DNA of 64,000 nucleotides from Linyphia triangularis (taxonomy: Eukaryota > Arthropoda > Arachnida > Araneae > Linyphiidae), in assembly GCA_963978545.1 (NCBI GenBank), contig OZ021723.1, positions 5,524,273 to 5,588,272 on the forward strand, read 5' to 3'. A model generated the notes under the pieces. That model was given only the letters and a program-made list of their open reading frames with translations. It had not been told where the DNA came from and searched no databases. The translations under genes were made by a program, and so were the position numbers. Of the stretch, positions 1 to 11,188 are shown piece after piece; positions within the stretch are counted from its first letter, which is position 1; each line of letters opens with the position of its first letter.

Positions 1-2355
1 ACTTATTGAATTGTCATTGGTCCTTAATAAGTATGCCAAATTTCGAGTTAATCCGACGTTTTGAAGGGGGTCAAAATCATGTTCAAAGATTCCGTTACAT
101 ACATACATCTGAAGCTAATAAAAGCGTATTAAAAAAAAACTGTGGCTGCACCACTGTTCTGTACACAAATATATTTTTATTCAGCTATTTTTGTAATTCA
201 AAATGATGCTGCATATATATTTCGATCTCGTTATTTTGATTTCTTTCATCTCTGGTTAAAGAATATTATTTTATCGGATGATGTAGCTTTTTAGTCTGAT
301 TTACTCCAGCTGAATTCAATGATTTCCCTAATTTCTAATTTTTGAAGTTTAATTATATATTTAAGTCAATTGAATATTTATTTTTAATAAATACTATAAT
401 TTAAAAAATTTAGTGATTTTATCTATATAATAATATTTTTTAAACCTAGAATACATGTAATCTACTTCAAAATAAGTTAAGTCGAGACAACACCAAATAT
501 CGCTCTGGTGGAACAATGATGTTACTGTGAAAATTATTATAATTTTTTTTTTGCATTTCCAGTAAAATTTTAAATGATTTCACTATTAATATAGTGACAC
601 TTAATGACTTGGAACTGGCGTAATATTGTATGTTACAATAAGTATTACAGATCTGTCTTTGTTCTCCATGATGTACTAGATATTCTTTAACATAGCAACG
701 TAATTTTAAAACAGTCAGGCAAGACAACATTTATAGATTCGCTCTATGCAAAACCATACTATGTATCTTTAATGTACCAAACATTTCGAGAGGCCCTATT
801 TGGATAACTTTTGTGAAGGAGGGCTCTAATATAAACAAATGTGGGGAGAGAGAGGTAGGCCCTTGCTCTAGGGATAGACATGCAACCTAGGGGAGGGTTT
901 GGTGGGTCAGAACCCCCCACCCCAAGATCCCTAACATATCAGCATTTTGTAATGATTGAGAATAAGAAATAGTTACAATCATAAATAATTTTAAAATACT
1001 AATATGTTTTTAATCTTACATTATTCAGACAGAGTTTGCCTACCGTATCACACTAAAATAGCTAGTACATACAAGAACTTGGAAATAAATAATGAATTTG
1101 TAAATCTCCTGGCATCAAACAATCATTAAGCATTATTTTTGTTGTACTTAACTATGGATGTTTCAAATGTTTTTATAATTGATATAAGGTATCAGTGCTA
1201 CATGCCCTTGTATTTCAAGCACCATATATATACAAAGTAAAATCCGCCTGATATTGGCCTTAAAATATTACTCCTTCTGTAATTGAATTTAAATAAATGA
1301 GAAATTTTTTATATTAATTTATAATCTAGAAAATATGGATAATAAGGGATCTAGATAAAATATTGTCACTTGTTGGGTTGTTTTGTATAACTCAAAAACT
1401 GGACAAAGACCATTTTAATATTTTGCCATAATGCAGGTGACAGAGATTAAGAAACTGCAAAAGTATTGATGACATATGACAAATATGGGATAAGGAAGTT
1501 TTGCACTGAAGTTTTTTTTTTACAGGGAAATACTAGAACGAACTTAGGTAAAACCCCTCTCACAGAAATTTTCTGGTTGCACCACTGGCTAAGGGAAGAA
1601 ACATTTATTTTCTCCGCTCTGGAGATTGGGTATGTTATCATTAATATTTTATGTTCCTTATCATTATGTTAACCCTCTCGCTGCGTGAAACACTTCCTAC
1701 CAGACATCTTTGAGCTTTGAAAAGAGCGTGCAAAATGCTACAAAAAATGCTTGTATATTTCGCAGAAATGTGGACATCTAACGCCATCTGTTAACCCAGA
1801 TAAGAATAAACAATTAAACATCACAGAAAAGCCAAAATGAAACTATGTGAAACACTTCCTGCCAGACGTCTTTGAGCTTTGAAAAGAGCGTGCAAAATGC
1901 TGCAAAAAATGCTTGTATGTTTCGCTAAAAATGCTTGTATATAAAAGCCAAAATGAAACTATGAATGGAGAAAGAGCGGGTTGCACAGTTAAATAAATGG
2001 CAAAAATGCATCCTTGCAGAAATTGCAGGCTGCTCAAATTTTGCTACTTCTACGTTCCCTTTGGAAATCGCAGGATGCTCAGGTATAGGGTTAATTTATA
2101 GCTCAGTTCTGTGCATAGTTAGTTTTGATTTACAGAATGAATTTTTAGTTTGTTCGTGGTATCCATTTATAACATACTTATGACTTATGAAATGGGGGTG
2201 ACTGCCGAGAATCAGTACTGCGACTATTGTCTATTGTACTGAATATATAACATACTTAACATAACAATTGAATCAAACAAGATATTACATTATCAAACAA
2301 AACAATTTGCTGGATTCCATTTCTTATTGAATTATTTTATGCAAGACCAACTCAC
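1..2355 (-). other. intron of the PDZ gene (3' part outside window)
   Basis: AT-rich sequence after the 2356 donor with no credible exon seen. It carries a local direct duplication (about 163-bp offset) at 1685-1925 in which a segment beginning TGAAACACTTCCT is repeated, and short poly-A/T tracts. The small open frames here show no protein-like features. Confidence 0.5.
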
Positions 2356-2565
2356 CCTTTCGTTGTCTATCCCTGACTTTGGAGGCAGGTCAGGATTGGA
2401 GAGTCTGTTGTCTCCTTTGGAGTACGAGGACACGTCAGACTGCCAATGCCTTAGCCTAGGTATAACATTGGGCGCTTGAACATTGGACTCGTGGAGTTCT
2501 GGCACAGGTGGTAGTGTAGTTTGAAGTCTAGAAGAGTCTTCTTTGAAGCAAAGATCTTCAGAAAG
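2356..2565 (-). CDS. PDZ-domain scaffold protein, linker exon after the PDZ domain
   Basis: A 210-nt exon (70 codons, phase 0 at both ends) between CTTTCCAG| and AGG|GTGAGT. The preceding exon ends on a complete codon, so the phases agree. The peptide starts LSEDLCFKEDSSRLQ and ends PPKSGIDNER; it is Pro/Ser-rich with no recognised fold and reads like a linker following the PDZ domain. There is no stop codon, so the protein continues in exons beyond the left edge of the window. The intron to the previous exon is 1372 bp. Confidence rests on matching phases, consensus splice sites and protein-like composition; homology could not be tested. Confidence 0.82.
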
Positions 2566-3937
2566 CTGGAAAGTATAGAAGTGTCTTTTATTGCCCATCA
2601 AACAATAAAAATAGCTCTGCTACTCTTTTTGATTTAACTGTTGTTTTTAGTCGATAATTTGTGTAAGGATCATTGTAGCAAAAATAATCTATCAAAAATT
2701 TTGGTCAAATTTATTCTTTAGTTAAACAATTTCTATTAATAAAACAATTTTTTTAAATAAATTTTTTTTTCGATTCGATTTATCATGGTCGAAGATTTAG
2801 ATTTATCATGTTCGCCTGGTATTTTTGATGGAACAAAGGCATAATTTTTTTTCATTAATTCTTTGAAGCACAATGGTTCCATACAGAAACCACTTATGTT
2901 ATTAAAATCAGAAATAAAATCGAAATTTGTTCTTTAAAAATTAATAAATAAATCCATCTATCATAATTTCTTAAGAGACATTTCAACAGAAATGCACATC
3001 ATCCTTTAATGACTAGCCAACCTTTACACATTATTGATCGTGTCTGACCATGCATTAATATATTGACAGACAGACCTCTTTCCTGTATCTTGTTTCATAT
3101 TGAAATGCATCAAAGATCTAATGAGGTAAAAAGTTATTTTTGACTTTTCTAAGGTTATTCTACTTTTTCATCAGTAGTTCTAAAATTAGACTAATTTCAT
3201 TGCAAATTCCAAAATCTAGCAACGTAATGAATTGAAAAAGAATACACTCTTGCTTTTTTTAAAAGAAATTATAAAAAAAATTCCAATTTGATGGGAAAAA
3301 GACCTTTTTCCCTTTCAAATCTTCTGTAAATTTATAGTTAAAATGTGCCAGTTTTGAAGCAATGACTCAGTACCCCCCTATACCCATATTGTTAAATAGA
3401 TCTTATACAAGACGTTGAGGTTAAATTTTAGTTTAAAAAATAGGTCTTATACAAGATACTGAGGTAAAAGTTGATAAAAAGTAACGTCATTTTTTTTTTT
3501 TCTAATTTATTTTACAATTTTTTTTTAGAAAAACCTCTTTTTTTTTCGTCTTTTTTTTTTTTTAAAGATTCGGTATTTTAAAAAATACTTATGAAAATAA
3601 AGCATTTTTAACCTCAGCTTAATCTAGGTTTATCATGTTTAGAGAAAATCAAAGTTAATATCAAGTTCTCAATAAAATCGAGTTTTGTTTTAAGTTTAAT
3701 ACTTCATTCGGATCCTTTTGGTTAAGTGTAGCTTAATGTGAATGGCAAGTCTTATATCGTTCATAAATGATAGTTAGATTTTTTAAAACCAAATATTCTA
3801 ATTCGAGAAGAAATTAAAGATGCATCAATGGGGGGGGGGGGGGAATGAAAATTCCAAGATTGATTTATTTTTTTTACTTTAAGGCTACAGAAATTAAAAT
3901 AAACAAATTCTTAAATATAAACTTAGTAATTGCTTAC
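2566..3937 (-). other. intron between PDZ exon and linker exon
   Basis: A 1372-bp GT-AG intron, very AT-rich, with a G12 run near 3832 and several poly-T tracts. A short phrase about TCTTATACAAGA is repeated near 3400 and 3445. No other element was recognised. Confidence 0.75.
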
Positions 3938-4070
3938 CTCTCTTGCTAACAATAAATGCATCTCTGATTCAGGTACTCTAAGTAGTCGCCGCGCTTCTTC
4001 CAGACCAACACCTTGTAGCTGCTGGCCATTCACAATAAGCAGTTCGTCTCCTTTAAGTAGTTTTTGGCTC
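3938..4070 (-). CDS. PDZ-domain scaffold protein, exon completing the PDZ domain
   Basis: A 133-nt exon bounded by TTACAG| and |GTAAGC. Its first base completes the Arg codon split at the end of the large upstream exon, and 44 whole codons follow. The peptide begins SQKLLKGDELLIVNGQQLQG and continues with GLEEARRLLR, the classic second half of a PDZ fold: the beta strand with GDELLIVNG, then the helix that lines the peptide groove, then the last strand (EMHLLLARE). It is too short to stand out as an open reading frame and was found by looking for the missing half of the domain. The previous exon lies 12.8 kb away. With it, the PDZ domain is about 85-90 residues, the usual size, and no core element is missing. 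Confidence 0.93.
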
Positions 4071-4319
4071 CTGTAATAACAACAATATTAAAATGAAACC
4101 TTTTAAAGTTTCGCAAACACTCATTTCACAGCAATTTAAAAAGATAAGTGCGCAGATAAAAAAACCTAATCCGTCTTCAATTAGGTATATTTTGAATCTT
4201 AGCAGACTTTTTGTTTTAAGTTTAATACTTATTCAGATCCTTTTGATTAAGTGTGGTGCAACACATCCCTACATATACGTTAGCTTCAAAAACAGTTAAA
4301 TCTATTTTTATTTCCAATT

Positions 4320-4768
4320 ACCCTTATGTATACATAGGGTAATGAAAGTATAGGATTCGGTAAAAAAAAATGTTGGATTTTTTTTGCATTTCTCCACGTT
4401 TTGGAACATCCTGCTTTCAAAAAAGTTGTCTAGAAAAAATGTGTGTCTGCGGTCAGTATAACTCCCGAACAAATTAACCTACGATGTTCAAATATGGTGT
4501 GGGTGTAGGTGGTAGCCATGGGACCTACCATTAAGGTTTTCGTCAAAATCGCGCATGCGCATAAGGTAGCTGCCATTGAAAAAAATCAGGTTTTGCAATA
4601 ATTGCTAAAAAACGGCTCTAACGATTTTGATCAAAATCGCTCTGATAATGAACGCCTCTTAAGGTGTTTTAAACATTCATTTTTTCTCCTCTTCTCAGTT
4701 TCACTTATAAAAAAGGATAATGTAGGTATTATCGAAGAGTATATCGCCAAAAGCACCATTTGGGCAAT

Positions 4769-4803
<35 letters not shown>
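4320..4803 (+). repeat. dispersed repeat family R1, copy 1, ending in a long poly-T
   Basis: This segment shares ordered blocks with 10240-11185: a TTTGGAACxTxC block, a GTGTCTG(C/T)GGTCAG block, CCATTAAGGTTTTCGTCAAAA, GCGCATGCG, a TTGCxAAAAAACGGC block, and a terminal poly-T run of about 30. Reverse-orientation fragments lie near 15.64-15.93 and 24.38-24.57 kb. The poly-T end would be a poly-A tail on the minus strand, which fits a retroposon, but no coding capacity or tRNA head is seen, so class is unknown. Confidence 0.55.
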
Positions 4804-4804
<1 letters not shown>

Positions 4805-5781
4805 TTAATTAAAGATTTTTTAGGTGTGTACGTGAAAAATACTACTGCTTTGTCATCTTTTCACTAGAGCAATGGTTTTTCATCAACTGTCAATATAGTT
4901 TCCTTATCAATTGATGAATAGTTGGTTAAAAGAAAAAAACAAAACTGTTCTTTGATTCTGTTCAAGTTCTTTTGCAAATGAGATTTTGTTAGTGCAGAAG
5001 AGGCAATTTGGTTCCAAAACGTGTCATGGTTATAGAGCAATCAAAGATAGTAAACACTACTTATTGTCTTTAGAGTAAATAAAGTAGCATCAGAAATTAA
5101 TCATTAGGATGTAGGTTTATTACTATCCGAGCTTGTAATAAAACTTGGATCATCATTTTCCTAAATATTGGTATTATATGGGCTTTCCCTCTATTACATG
5201 GGCAGTGCAAGAAAAGTTCAAGGCGGACTCGCACCCTTCCCCGTCCCCCCGTCATTCGAAAATTTTAGAAAATGTGGAGAAAAATATTAAAGTTCTCAGA
5301 AAGAAAAAAGAAAAAAAAAGACGTGTACCGTTTAACATAAATTTGAAGTTATGTGTAATTATTACTTAACATGTCATTAAAAAATCCGATTAACTTCTGA
5401 AGAAAATCAAATTTGGAACCGAAAGTTTCTTTGCATCCCCTTTTGTAGGTACTGCACCCCTTTGCAAACAATCCTGCCGGCGGCCATGCTGCTCTATTAT
5501 GACCTTTAGAACTGTTATGACCTGTTCGTGATATTTAATTGTTGAAGACGAATTCATACACTATATTTTCTTGTGCAGCAGTCTGCTGATAGTATTTTCA
5601 AACTGTACTAAAACAATATGAAGTTTTTATTTCGGGGGGTCTTCTCGATCTAGGCAGATCGTCAACACGGTGTAGTGGGGCCGGTATGGCGCACCTGTAC
5701 TTTTGTGAGAGCTGGTACTGCGTTCTGCCACTTTTGTGAACTAATTACTAATAACTTATAAATCTTTATTCATGTATTGTG

Positions 5782-6909
5782 CAGGGTTCCCACGGTCATT
5801 GAAAGTCATTAAGGGGGTCCAGTACCGAAATTTCTTCAAAAATCCAAATTTTTTTTTCTGATTTTAAAAAATAGTTCATACATTCCTGAAGAGAATGGTA
5901 TTTTTATCTTATTCCTCCGGTGATTAGAACGCCACAAAATTACCTGTGATTTAAACATCACTAATAGGCGTAACACATTGAAGCGTCTGCTTAAAGTGCG
6001 TTTTTCGAGCACTAGTGTTTTTCACAGATGTTGCATATTCAAATCGATATATCTCTAGAACCATTAACAATTGGCTATTCAAATTTTTGGAGCATTTAAT
6101 GTACATAGTTTTAAACATTTTGTCTTCACAGAATTTTATTTTTTTAATTCTGTTTTAAAATATAATATTTAGCGTAAAAGGTAACATAAAAAAAAGCAAA
6201 AATTTCAATATTTTAACTTTGAGAATTTTTTTAATTTTTTTTAATTCACCTATCAAAATTCTGAGAAGACAAAATTTTCTTTATATAATTATGTATTACA
6301 GAAAGCTTTCACTTTGAAATTTTTTTTTTATTTTCTTGACTTATATCAAAATACGCAAACATCAATTATTATGGATTTTTCTTGGTTTTTAATTTTTTTT
6401 AAATAACTAAACACAGTATTTAAAAAAACATATTCTCAAAGATATATAAATAGTATCTCATACATAAAATAAATTTTTGACATAAAAATGTACATAAATA
6501 AAGTTTTTTTTATTTTCGGTACCGGACCCCCTTAAAAGTGTTTAATATTTTTGAACCTGTTTTCAAGGCCTTGAAAGTACTTGAAAATGCTTAGAGGTGC
6601 TTAAAAGTCCTTGAAAATGCTTAGAGGTCCTTAAAAGTCCTTAAATTTTATGTATTTTGACCAACTTCAAAATTTACAAAAATGCAACTCAGACTTGCTA
6701 TCCCAGCGAGTCCGCCACTTATCCTCATTATATCGGAATTTTCTGACATATTTGTATTACACATGCGCCAACTTGTAACTGTTTTGGTAGAATATACTTT
6801 ATAATTTTTTTTTTTTTTATGATGCCTGAAAACAAAAATGTCCTTAAAAGCATTAATTAGGTCCTTAAAAGTCATTGATTTTCATTCTGTGATTTGAGTG
6901 GGAACCCTG
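5782..6909 (+). mobile_element. CAGGGTTCCCAC element, copy 1, interrupted by a 719-bp element
   Basis: The ends are CAGGGTTCCCACGGTCATTG and its near-inverse ...GAGTGGGAACCCTG. ATTGTG flanks both sides (5776-5781 and 6910-6915), a likely target duplication. Two uninterrupted 405-bp relatives lie at 50286-50690 and 59010-59414. Internal sequence contains degenerate repeats of CTTGAAAATGCTTAGAGG and CTTAAAAGTC. It is non-coding and depends on a transposase elsewhere, probably hAT-like. Confidence 0.8.
5813..6531 (+). mobile_element. 719-bp TTAA/TA-flanked DNA element, copy A
   Basis: Terminal inverted repeats are GGGGGTCCAGTACCGAAA and the inverse of TTTTCGGTACCGGACCCCC. It is flanked by TTAA on both sides and sits inside a CAGGGTTCCCAC element. 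The uninterrupted relatives read CATTAAAAGTG at this point, so the target duplication is TTAA (piggyBac-like) or TA (mariner-like); the bases do not separate the two. Non-coding MITE. A copy of identical length lies at 9404-10122. Confidence 0.85.
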
Positions 6910-8090
6910 ATTGTGATATAAGTTAGCATAAGTACCAACTACACAGGGTAGCCCCATACTCCAACCAACATCGGGGGCAAAGGTATCACTTCGCTCCCGC
7001 TTCAAAAATCTGCAAAAATGTGTGTTTTTTTCAAAATAAATTATTGCGTAAAAAGGATATTTGTAGTGTTCTAAAGAAGGAAAAAAAATAGAAAGTAAAA
7101 AATATTTGTAAGCACACTGACACTATCCACCAATATCTTCCAAATGAGAATCAAGTGTAGCAGCTTTTTACTATTGCAGGATGGCGAAAAGGGAAAGTTA
7201 AAGGCCACTTGAAGAGCCCTTGAACCCTGGTGTCATCATTTTTTTGTACAATTTCATAAAAATTCATAAAGTATTGTATGTTATTGGAATTAGTAATTTT
7301 GTAATGATGAGATTACTTGTATAGGCTTTTTCTTTAATTATTATCTAGAATTATTAAAATTTGATTTTTTTCATTTTAGTGCAATATTATAAAGGTATAT
7401 CTTTTAAAATAATGTATGATATTTATTTTATAATGATGTATTAACTTTGTTTCTACTTTTTCCCATAAAGTGCTTCGGAACTAATTTTGTACAAATAACC
7501 TTGCTACGAAAGTCATAAATAGTTTCAGAAAAATGTATTGTGTTGTATGTTCAGTAGGTAGATTATGAAAAAAGTGATGTCCGGAAATCTCGGGCCAATC
7601 TCCCCCCCCCCCCCCCATCGAGTTTATCCACAGTCTTATCCCCGTGGTAAAAGAGAAAATAAAGCGTCTGTGTAAATTAGTAAGAAAATAAACACACAGC
7701 TTCCTTTTTTATAGTAAATTATGTAAAATATTGTATTTGCATTTTATTGTACATTTTATTGTTTATTTATTAAAATTGTGTATTTGCATTTTATAATTAA
7801 AAAATCCAAGATACATGGGGTTATCGCTACCGATCGGAAAGCTTGCGTACCAGTTAAATATTTTTTAATTCCTTTTTATCAATTAAGCTTTTTTGTGTTT
7901 GTCGATGGCGGCAGAATCTGCGGTGGCCTAATTAACCCATTTGCCATCATCCAATCGGACTGAAACTTGGCAGATAGTTTGGCTGTCGATGACAATGCAT
8001 TCTATCAAATTTGGAGCTGTTACTGTCACTAAAAGGTCGCTTTTATGGAATACTAATAAACCAACTTGTCGTTATCCAATCGCGCTTTGG

Positions 8091-8269
8091 CCGACCAAAC
8101 GGTATAGTGGTTAGCGTACTGGCTTCTAGACCGCGAGGTTGAGGGTTCGAGTCCCGTGTTAGGCATGGGTGTTTGTAAATGTATGTTGGTTTGTTAAATG
8201 ACGAAATGTTTCGGCGCATTATAGCCCTCGTGTTGCTGACGGCGCCAGATAATCTGAATACAACCAACC
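8091..8269 (+). mobile_element. tRNA-derived SINE family S1, copy 1
   Basis: The head carries tRNA-like pol III boxes: A-box region GGTATAGTGGTTAGCG and B box GGTTCGAGTCC. A short unrelated body ends in ...CTGAATACAACCAACC. An exact 13-bp target duplication AATCGCGCTTTGG flanks it (8078-8090 and 8270-8282), proving insertion by retroposition. The tRNA acceptor pairing is decayed, so this is not a working tRNA gene. Confidence 0.9.
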
Positions 8270-8489
8270 AATCGCGCTTTGGCTAGCATTTAACCAAATA
8301 TTGTTGGAACTCTTTCCAGTTGCCAATTTTTTTTTTTAAATAAATCAATAATAAAATTACTTTAATCAGAATAAATAAATGATGAGCATAAATTCACGTT
8401 AATTTTTAAGAGATAAGTTTTGACAGTGCATATAAAGGATTTTTAAAAAACTGTATTTATGGGTTATCTGGTCAACCCATAAGAAAAAG

Positions 8490-8669
8490 GTTGGTTGGTT
8501 GTTTTCAGATTATCTGGCGCCGTTAGCAACACGAGGGTTATAATGCGCCGAAACATTCGTCATTAGACAAACCAACATACATTTACAAACAATGCCTAAC
8601 ACGGGACTCGGAACCCGCAACCTCGCGGTCTAGAAGCTAGCACGCTAACCACTATACCGTTTGGTCGGC
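8490..8669 (-). mobile_element. tRNA-derived SINE family S1, copy 2
   Basis: Same family in reverse orientation: it starts with TTGGTTGGTTGTTTTCAGAT and ends at the tRNA-like head with GGTCGGC. Flanked by CATAAGAAAAAG at 8478-8489 and 8670-8681. The B box reads GGTTCCGAGTCC, with an extra C relative to the other copies. Confidence 0.9.
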
Positions 8670-8706
8670 CATAAGAAAAAGAGCCGTCAATCTCTGAAGA
8701 GTTGCG

Positions 8707-8875
8707 GCCGACCAAACGGTATAGTGGTTAGCGTGCTAGCTTCTAGACCGCGAGGTTGCGGGTTCGAGTCCCGTGTTAGGCATTGTTTGTAAATATATGT
8801 TGGCTTGTCTAATGACGAATGTTTCGGCGCATCCCTCGTGTTGCTGACGGCGCCAGATAATCTGAATACAACCAA
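8707..8875 (+). mobile_element. tRNA-derived SINE family S1, copy 3
   Basis: Intact A and B boxes, flanked by CTGAAGAGTTGCG at 8694-8706 and 8876-8888. Only about 37 bp separates it from copy 2 in the opposite orientation, so a read-through transcript could form a hairpin of roughly 170 bp. It lacks a few body bases (GTGTTAGGCATTG without the GGGT) relative to copy 1. Confidence 0.9.
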
Positions 8876-9403
8876 CTGAAGAGTTGCGAATGGATTGAAA
8901 TTAATTGAACTGAAGGACTTAAATGAAACGTAACTTTTCGCCTTCCATATAAGAAGGGTGTGATAAAATTAAACAATACGGTAAAATATACTTTTAACAA
9001 TTGTAATATGTCATCTACGAATCACTTTTTTTTCTAAAAATGGAACGCGAGCTATGAAATGGAATAACCGAGTAAAAGTGTTCTTCGGAAGGGTTTTCAT
9101 CAAATTTCGTTTCATTAACTTCTTGATTTTTATGTCTAGCAAGCATTTTAAGGCACTATTTCGGGCAATCTTGAATTAGTCGTGGAATATCAATTCAACA
9201 CAGTTATATACCTGACCGGTTCGACTGACTGAAGTTCATAAAAAAATTAAAAATATTCCAATAAAAGATCTGAATCTCATTTAATTTCTAAACAAGAGGA
9301 CTTCAAGAATTACCCCCAAAATCAGTTTCTGGCTCCTCTTGTAAATGCACACTAGATCTACAAAATAAGTGGAACATAACTGGCAACATGAGATTTTGAT
9401 TAA

Positions 9404-10122
9404 GGGGGTCCAGTACCGAAATTTCTTCAAAAATCCCAATTTTTTGTTCTGATTTTAAAAAATAGTTCATACATTCCTGAAGAGAATGATGTTTTTATTT
9501 TATTCCTCCGGTGATTAGAACGCCACAAAATTACCTGTGATTTAAACATCACTAATGAGCGTAACACCTTGAAGCGTCTTCTTAAAGTGCGTTTTTCGAG
9601 CACTAGTGTTTTTCTCAGATGTTGCATATTCAAATCGATATATCTCCAGAACCATTAATAATTGGCTATTCAAATTTTTGGAGCATTTACTTTATATAGT
9701 TTTAAATATTTTGTCTTCACAGAATTTTATTTTTTTAATTCTGTTTTAAAATATAATTTTTAGCGTAAAAGATAAAATAAAAAAAAGCAAAAATTTCAAT
9801 ATTTTAACTTTGAGAATTTTTTTAATTTTTTTTAATTCACCTATCAAAATTCTGTGAAGACAAAATTTTCTTTATATAATTATGTATTACAGAAAGCTTT
9901 CATTTTGAAAAAAAATTATTTTTTCTTGACTTATATCAAAATAGGCAAACATCAATTATTATGGATTTTTCTTGGTTTTTAAATTTTTTTTAAATAACAA
10001 AACACAATATTTAAAAAAACATTTTCTCAAAGATATATAAATAGTATCTCAGACATAAAATAAATTTTTGACATAAAAATGTACATAAATAAAGTTTTTT
10101 TTATTTTCTGTACCGGACCCCC
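9404..10122 (+). mobile_element. 719-bp TTAA/TA-flanked DNA element, copy B
   Basis: Same ends, same length and the same orientation as copy A, with only scattered differences by eye. Flanked by TTAA at 9400-9403 and 10123-10126. No coding capacity; a reverse-strand 68-codon frame inside is not protein-like. Confidence 0.85.
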
Positions 10123-10239
10123 TTAATCATTGCAGTCCCCTTTTCCGATCCTTAAAGGGTTGGAAAGTCGTTTTAGAGTGTTTGATTGTAGACTATAACC
10201 TGATATCTCTACTGAACCAATTTGTATTGCTTTTTGTTT

Positions 10240-11157
10240 TCGATTTCCCATATGTTAACAAAGAGTAACTATACATTTGGTAAAAAAAAATTAGATCCCC
10301 CCCCCCCCCATTTCAACACGTTTTGGAACGTGCCGAGTTCAAAAACATGGTCTAGATAAAAATAACTCGCTCTCTGTCAATGTGTGTGAGTGTCTGTGGT
10401 CAGCATAGTCCCCTAAAAGATGTTCAACTTTTGTATACGGGTGAGCGGTGGCCATGTGATCTGTCATTAAGGTTTTCGTCAAAAATGCGCATGCGTATAA
10501 AGTAACTGCCATTAAAACAGGGATGAGAGTGATTAGAGAGCAAAAAGGAGGAAATCCAAATTCGTTAAAAAAGCTCGCAGAAAGAATACTAAAAAATTCC
10601 AACAAAAAAAGTATTCAGGAAGGATGATTCAATAATTTTAAAAATACAATGAAATTTCTCATACTATACAACAATTACATTTAAAATATTAGGAGTTAGT
10701 GAAGTAATCTGTGAGGAAAGGGGAGCTAACAGGGAAAATCTTTTGTTTAGACATGAGGAAAAGTATACTTTTTGCAGGAAAAATTGGTTCAGATCAGAAA
10801 AATGTGGATCCTTAAAACAGGGACAAAGAAAAGGAAAATGTTACATAAAAAACCAAAACGGAGGAAATCCTCCAAAAGGAGGAAAACTGGCATCCCTGTT
10901 AAAAGAATTATGTTTTTCAGGTATTGCCAAAAAAACGGCCCCAACGAGTTCGATCAAAATTGTTGTAAACATCCCCACCATCGAAATTTCCATGAAAATG
11001 CGATAAGACGTAAAGAGTTGAAAAACGAATGTCTTTAACACAGAGATTTCTTCCCTTGAGCATCGCTCATTAACGGCTGTTTCTCCTCTGTTTCACTCGC
11101 AAGAAAGAAAAATTTAATATGTATCGCAAAAAAACCGCCAATATCGCAACTTTGTAG

Positions 11158-11185
<28 letters not shown>
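10240..11185 (+). repeat. dispersed repeat family R1, copy 2, interrupted by a 381-bp element
   Basis: The same block order as the copy at 4320-4803, including the CGTTTTGGAAC block, the GTGTCTGTGGTCAG block, GCGCATGCG and a final poly-T of about 20. The family sequence stops at 10517 and resumes at 10899 exactly where an inserted element ends. A further piece resembling 11041-11100 occurs near 12820-12890. Confidence 0.55.
10518..10898 (+). mobile_element. nested 381-bp hAT-like non-autonomous element
   Basis: Ends CAGGGATG... and ...CATCCCTG, flanked by TTAAAA on both sides (10512-10517, 10899-10904). Removing it joins two halves of the surrounding repeat family. Purine-rich interior (AAAGGAGGAAA motifs occur twice). 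The CAGGG start is typical of hAT-related MITEs, although only 6 bp of flanking duplication is visible rather than 8. Confidence 0.75.

Positions 11186-11188
<3 letters not shown>

Noticed and set aside
8101..8166. tRNA-like gene with A and B boxes
   Set aside because: Acceptor-stem pairing is poor, and the same head recurs in six copies with target duplications, so it is a SINE head.
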